DNA of 9,206 nt from positions 1-9,206 of the forward strand of contig JAGXNZ010000097.1 of assembly GCA_019894655.1 (NCBI GenBank). The letters run 5' to 3'. The DNA is from Promethearchaeota archaeon. Its GTDB lineage: Archaea; Asgardarchaeota; Lokiarchaeia; Sigynarchaeales; SOKP01. Each line of letters begins with the position of its first letter. Position 1 is the stretch's first letter. Below the pieces are notes generated by a model. The model was given only the letters and a program-made list of their open reading frames with translations, did not search any database and had not been told where the DNA came from. This document shows positions 6,295 to 9,206 of the stretch, one piece after another. The translations under genes were made by a program, and so were the position numbers.

Positions 6295-7390
6295 GGAGAG
6301 AATAAAAAGTATTGATATATTTCGCGGATTATGTATGAGTTGGATGTTTCTCGGCCATTTAATAGATTGGTGGATTAAACCAGAATATCTTTGGGTAAGA
6401 ACATTAACTTTTTACATCTTTGATCCCGTTGGTGCCTCGGGATTCTTATTCATATCGGGTGTTAGTATTACATTATCATATCGCAACCGATTATATAAAG
6501 TTGAGGAATATAAAAACATAAGCGATTCAAGGATAAAGGTGCATTACTTTTTACGAGCTTTTTTTGTATTAGTGATAGCGATAATCTATAATACTGCAAT
6601 AGCTCTATCCATAAATCAATTATCATGGATTTGGACATGGTTTGTGCTTATGACTGCTGCGTTTTCACTGTTTCTAACATGGCCATTATTTAATCTTTCA
6701 AAAATAACAAGAATTTTAATTGGCGTCATAATATGGTTTATCAGTCAGTATCTTTTTATACTGATCTCTCCATATCAAGATCAATTAAATCTTCAAGGGA
6801 TATTTTACCATATTTTTTACAATGATTACAATCAAGATCCTTTAATAATCTTTTTTTCATTTTTTCTTTTTGGAACTGTTGTTGGCGACATTATGAATAA
6901 TGTAAATAACAACGAAAATTCTGAACTTAAGAGAAAACAATTAAAAAAGAAAATAATTATTCCTGTAAGTATTTTTAGTATAGGTTTAATTTCATTAGGC
7001 GTATTGCTTAATTTTCCATCATTTCTGAGCAGGAGTAGTCTTTCTTGGCTATTTTACGCAATAGGAATCGATTTATTAGTGTTTATGATCTTAATAATTC
7101 TTGAGGAATATCACATATTTAAAACTAAGAAAAGTTATCGCGTATTTTTCTATTTCTCCTATTATTCATTTACGGTCTATTTAGGGCATAATTTCTTATA
7201 TTTTATTTTTTATAAAAAACTAGACCTGATAACTATTTGGATTGCTGTAGTATCAACATTTCTAGTATTTAGTTTGCTTCTTAGACAAATTTATAAAACA
7301 TGGGGTTGGAAAGCGTCGTTAAAAACAGTATTAGGCAAAGTAAGTTTAAAGTTAGCATATAAAATCGAAGAAAATAAGAGCAGAGAATAA
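6293..7390 (+). CDS. HGSNAT/DUF1624-like multi-pass membrane acyltransferase (copy 2)
   Basis: Paralogue of the preceding gene, sharing the same landmarks in the same order. These are R-I-K-S-I-D-I-F-R-G at the N-terminus, LGHLIDWW with the conserved His, P-x-G-A-S-G-F-L-F-I-S-G, WIWTWFVL, FGTVVGD, a Lys-rich cytoplasmic loop, and SFTVYLGHNF near the C-terminus. About ten hydrophobic segments indicate an integral membrane enzyme, presumably an acyl or acetyl transferase acting on a sugar or lipid-linked acceptor. Starting at the ATG at 6293 gives MERIKSIDIFRG, which aligns residue for residue with MKRLRSIDIFRG of copy 1. It also yields 365 aa, identical in length. The in-frame ATG at 6284 would add three residues and is less likely. 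Copy 1 has HH in the ninth membrane segment where this copy has HN. The gene ends 18 bp from the stop of the convergent NusA-like gene. Confidence 0.75.
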   Translation: MERIKSIDIFRGLCMSWMFLGHLIDWWIKPEYLWVRTLTFYIFDPVGASGFLFISGVSITLSYRNRLYKVEEYKNISDSRIKVHYFLRAFFVLVIAIIYNTAIALSINQLSWIWTWFVLMTAAFSLFLTWPLFNLSKITRILIGVIIWFISQYLFILISPYQDQLNLQGIFYHIFYNDYNQDPLIIFFSFFLFGTVVGDIMNNVNNNENSELKRKQLKKKIIIPVSIFSIGLISLGVLLNFPSFLSRSSLSWLFYAIGIDLLVFMILIILEEYHIFKTKKSYRVFFYFSYYSFTVYLGHNFLYFIFYKKLDLITIWIAVVSTFLVFSLLLRQIYKTWGWKASLKTVLGKVSLKLAYKIEENKSRE

Positions 7391-7408
7391 GTGTGAGATT
7401 ACATTTAT

Positions 7409-7918
7409 TCATATAGATGTAAGGCTACATCTTAACTCCAACGGAATACATCCAGTTTTTTTAATGGGATTTTTAAACGATATAAAGTTCTTAAATAGAT
7501 AGTTTACGGTTTTTATATACTTACCTTCTTTTCCCACAGCAACGGCTCTATCTTTATTACTTAAGAATAAGACATCTACCATATCTCTTCTTGGATTTTC
7601 ATTCGTTCGAACATTGTGAATATAGATATCATCAAAGAAGCTGAAAATTAATTTAATTAACGTCTTTTCAGCTCTAATAACTAGAAGTTTTCTACTTTTG
7701 ATAATATGTCGCAATTCCTTTAAATAAGGTTTAGCTGCGAAGTAGTCTCCTGTTTTTACAAAAAAGAAAACAAACTTGTCAACAAGTATAACACTCACTG
7801 GAAATATGTTTGTCTTCTCGAAGAAAAGTTTAAAAAATTTTAATTCCGCATTTGAGAACTTCTTTCTAATACTTAGAACTTGACTAAAAAAAAGGTTTTC
7901 AGATAAGGAAGAATACAT
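7409..7918 (-). CDS. NusA-like KH-domain protein
   Basis: Resembles the short archaeal NusA-like proteins, which consist of two KH RNA-binding domains and lack the bacterial N-terminal RNAP-binding and S1 domains. The 169 aa begin with a variable N-terminus (1-20). A first KH-like unit follows (about 22-83), with F-x-x-L-F-x-K-T-x-x-x-P-V and a VFFFVKTGDYFAAKPY segment. A second unit (about 84-150) includes VDVLFLSNKDRAVAVGKEG (114-132) and KYIKTVNYLFKNF. The second unit keeps the RNA-contacting G-K-E-G loop (129-132), whereas the first unit has lost its G-x-x-G (KPYL instead). Archaeal nusA normally lies with RNA polymerase subunit and ribosomal protein genes. Here it is isolated and divergent from tlyA, so it may be a diverged second copy. 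No Shine-Dalgarno is seen; ATTTAAAT about 28 bp upstream may serve as a TATA box. Confidence 0.7.
   Translation of the reverse strand: MYSSLSENLFFSQVLSIRKKFSNAELKFFKLFFEKTNIFPVSVILVDKFVFFFVKTGDYFAAKPYLKELRHIIKSRKLLVIRAEKTLIKLIFSFFDDIYIHNVRTNENPRRDMVDVLFLSNKDRAVAVGKEGKYIKTVNYLFKNFISFKNPIKKTGCIPLELRCSLTSI
7415..7432. other. Small hairpin at the convergent acyltransferase/NusA-like junction
   Basis: AGATGTA (7415-7421) and TACATCT (7426-7432) are exact reverse complements around a 4-base loop. The hairpin lies in the last codons of the NusA-like gene and just past the end of acyltransferase copy 2. A second TTACAT (7399-7404) could pair alternatively with the ATGTAA at 7417-7422. No T-run follows on either strand, so a terminator role is only a possibility. 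Confidence 0.3.
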
Positions 7919-7948
7919 ATTTAATTACATTCTTACTTTAAGAATTTA

Positions 7949-8005
7949 AATCTCATTATTTTTAAAGAATCAAGATTACTAGATTTATTGGCAATCTCAT
8001 TATTT
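7949..8005 (+). repeat. 13-bp direct repeat in the NusA-like/tlyA divergent promoter
   Basis: AATCTCATTATTT occurs at 7949-7961 and again, identically, at 7993-8005, 44 bp apart (about four helical turns). The right copy sits directly upstream of the putative tlyA TATA box. The left copy overlaps the TATA-like ATTTAAAT of the NusA-like gene. This placement suits a paired operator that coordinates both genes. No known regulator is assigned. Confidence 0.45.
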
Positions 8006-8007
8006 AG

Positions 8008-8015
8008 AATTATAT
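8008..8015 (+). promoter_or_regulatory. Putative TATA box for tlyA
   Basis: AATTATAT at 8008-8015 is centred about 28 bp before the tlyA ATG at 8040, the distance expected when transcription begins at or next to the start codon. No Shine-Dalgarno sequence lies between them, so a leaderless message is the simplest reading. Confidence 0.4.
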
Positions 8016-8039
8016 GCTTGATATAGTGATAGTAGTAAG

Positions 8040-8852
8040 ATGAAAGAACGGTTAGATATCATATTGGTGGAGAGGAGATTAGTAGAAAGCAGGACAAAAG
8101 CACAATGGTTAATTAAGAGCGGTTATGTTCTTGTAAATAATATGAAAATTCTAAAATCTAGCAAAAGGGTTGATCTTAGCTCAAAAATTAGCCTTACTAA
8201 AAAATTTCCTTATGTTGGAAGGGGAGGTATAAAATTAGAAGCTGCCCTTAAAAATTTTTCCGTCGATGTTAGTGGAAAAATATGCGTCGATATTGGAGCA
8301 TCAGTTGGAGGATTTACAGATTGCTTGTTGCAACATGGTGCGTTAAAAGTTTATACAGTTGATACTGCGATTAATTTACTTCATCCTTCTTTAACCTGTA
8401 AAGATGATAAGATTGTAGAACTCTTTGGTGTTGATGCAAGGGAACTAACATCCTTAACAGAGAAGGTTGATATTGCTACTGTAGATGTAACCTTCTCGTC
8501 ACTTAGATCAGTTCTTCCAAACATCAAGAGTTATTTAAAGCAAGATGGAGATATAATAGTTCTAGTAAAACCTCTTTTTGAAACCAATTTTCATCAAGAA
8601 AAAAAATTTAAAATAATAAACGATTTGACAACGCTTAAGAGAATTTTAAGAGAATTCATAGGATGGAGTAAATTGAACTCGCTACATCCGAAGGATTTAA
8701 TCACTTCTCCTTTGTTAGGTAAAGGAGGATCAATTGAATTTTTGGTACATATTCAGACTGATAAGGAATTTGTTTTTAAAACTGAAAATATTATTGATGA
8801 AGCCTTAAAAGATGCCAAAGAATTAAATTCTAAACATTTGGATAGTTTTTAA
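8040..8852 (+). CDS. tlyA: TlyA-family rRNA 2'-O-methyltransferase (S4 plus FtsJ-like domain)
   Basis: TlyA proteins (older name hemolysin A) methylate ribose 2'-OH of rRNA; the mycobacterial enzyme acts on 16S C1409 and 23S C1920. The 270 aa match the family length. An N-terminal S4 RNA-binding domain spans about 1-57 (ERLDIILVERRLVESRTKAQ, then IKSGYVLVNN). The methyltransferase starts with YVGRGGIKLEAAL (58-70). SAM motif DIGASVGGFTD (84-94) is intact, as are VDVTFSSL (148-155), VKPLFE (176-181) and SIEFL (231-235). The inferred tetrad K65, D149, K177, E233 has nearly the same spacing as mycobacterial TlyA (K69, D154, K182, E238). TlyA is mainly bacterial and is less common in archaea, so transfer is plausible. 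The gene overlaps the convergent DUF362 gene by 23 bp. The start is supported by the MKERLD onset and by a TATA-like box 28 bp upstream. Confidence 0.92.
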   Translation: MKERLDIILVERRLVESRTKAQWLIKSGYVLVNNMKILKSSKRVDLSSKISLTKKFPYVGRGGIKLEAALKNFSVDVSGKICVDIGASVGGFTDCLLQHGALKVYTVDTAINLLHPSLTCKDDKIVELFGVDARELTSLTEKVDIATVDVTFSSLRSVLPNIKSYLKQDGDIIVLVKPLFETNFHQEKKFKIINDLTTLKRILREFIGWSKLNSLHPKDLITSPLLGKGGSIEFLVHIQTDKEFVFKTENIIDEALKDAKELNSKHLDSF

Positions 8853-9206
8853 AAAGGTTTCCCCAAGGCGTTTCGAAAAATTTTTTAATTCTTTTCTTTC
8901 CGATTGTTGGATACCATAACATATCGTGAAATACTAAAGATCCTAAAATTGGTAACATAAAAAAGACTTTATTATGCAATAAAGGATTTAAAAATTGTAA
9001 AAACCCTTTTCTAACCATCTGATCTCCCCATATTATTACACTTCGTTTAACTTTGAAATTCCAATTTATTCCCGATACATCCTCTCCAATAATCTCAATA
9101 TCCTCGAAATCACCACATCCTAATCCTTCTTCGTGAGCTAATTTAATAGCAGGAAGCTTTAATGGCTCGAATCCTAACATTTTTGCAACTACAGTATCAA
9201 CAGCAA
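8830..9206 (-). CDS. DUF362 domain protein, C-terminal part (partial)
   Basis: The frame is open to the right edge of the window, so the Met at 9180 is internal and the true start lies beyond 9206. The visible 124 aa start AVDTVVAKMLGFEPLKLPAI, which matches the late DUF362 segment in which AVDA-x-x-A-x-x-M-G-F-x-P is followed by IKLA-x-E-x-GLG. D-x-E-D-I-E-I-I-G then follows. A C-terminal tail of about 80 residues has a hydrophobic stretch and LVFHDMLWYP...TPWGNLF. DUF362 proteins are widespread in archaea and anaerobes, often fused or adjacent to ferredoxin domains. Their biochemical role is not established, and no ferredoxin Cys motif is in the visible part. Its last 23 bp overlap the tlyA 3' end on the opposite strand, so the two transcripts are convergent and antisense there. 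Confidence 0.82.
   Translation of the reverse strand, partial: AVDTVVAKMLGFEPLKLPAIKLAHEEGLGCGDFEDIEIIGEDVSGINWNFKVKRSVIIWGDQMVRKGFLQFLNPLLHNKVFFMLPILGSLVFHDMLWYPTIGKKRIKKFFETPWGNLFKNYPNV

Noticed and set aside
9178..9180. ATG at 9180 as start of the DUF362 gene
   Set aside because: The frame continues open to the window edge and encodes AVDTVVAK, part of the conserved DUF362 block, so this Met is internal.
1..9206. CRISPR array, insertion sequence, phage or toxin-antitoxin module
   Set aside because: No regularly spaced repeats, transposase or integrase motifs, terminal inverted repeats or small paired genes were seen anywhere in the window.

Overview
The window is AT-rich, gene-dense DNA that reads as archaeal. 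It carries a Trm1-type tRNA dimethyltransferase with the archaeal/eukaryotic motif set, a short RecA-fold protein of RadB type and an archaeal-style NusA-like KH protein. Clear Shine-Dalgarno sites are largely absent, and TATA-like boxes sit about 28-32 bp in front of some start codons, as expected for leaderless archaeal mRNAs. The mix with a class I FBPase, a bacterial-looking TlyA, HGSNAT/DUF1624-type membrane acyltransferases and a DUF362 protein would suit an Asgard (Lokiarchaeia-like) genome. That placement is inference; no rRNA or other decisive marker is present.

Layout. Positions 1-147 (+) hold the 3' end of an unidentified Cys-containing protein. It runs tail-to-tail into a minus-strand cluster at 158-3855, read in the order radB-like, class I fructose-1,6-bisphosphatase, trm1, rrmJ/FtsJ. 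A 42-bp AT-rich gap separates the radB-like gene from a divergent gene (3898-4746, +), which I interpret as a RuvC/RNase H-fold protein. Two exactly equal-length (365 aa) paralogous multi-pass membrane acyltransferase-like genes follow in tandem (4886-5983 and 6293-7390, +). They are separated by a non-coding stretch of about 300 bp. The first has a 42-nt imperfect hairpin in its leader and the second has a 14-bp palindrome over its start codon. Next comes a convergent NusA-like gene (7409-7918, -), then tlyA (8040-8852, +), and a 3' part of a DUF362 gene (8830 to beyond 9206, -) that overlaps the tlyA end by 23 bp.

How the genes fit together. Four genes act on RNA: two FtsJ-fold 2'-O-methyltransferases with complete K-D-K-E tetrads (rrmJ, tlyA), the tRNA G26 dimethyltransferase, and the NusA-like protein. 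The RadB-like ATPase and the RuvC-like protein form a candidate recombination pair around a shared promoter gap, which is the most interesting lead here. FBPase supplies the gluconeogenic step. The acyltransferase pair probably modifies a surface glycan or lipid-linked sugar. No tRNA, rRNA, CRISPR array, insertion sequence or phage gene is visible.
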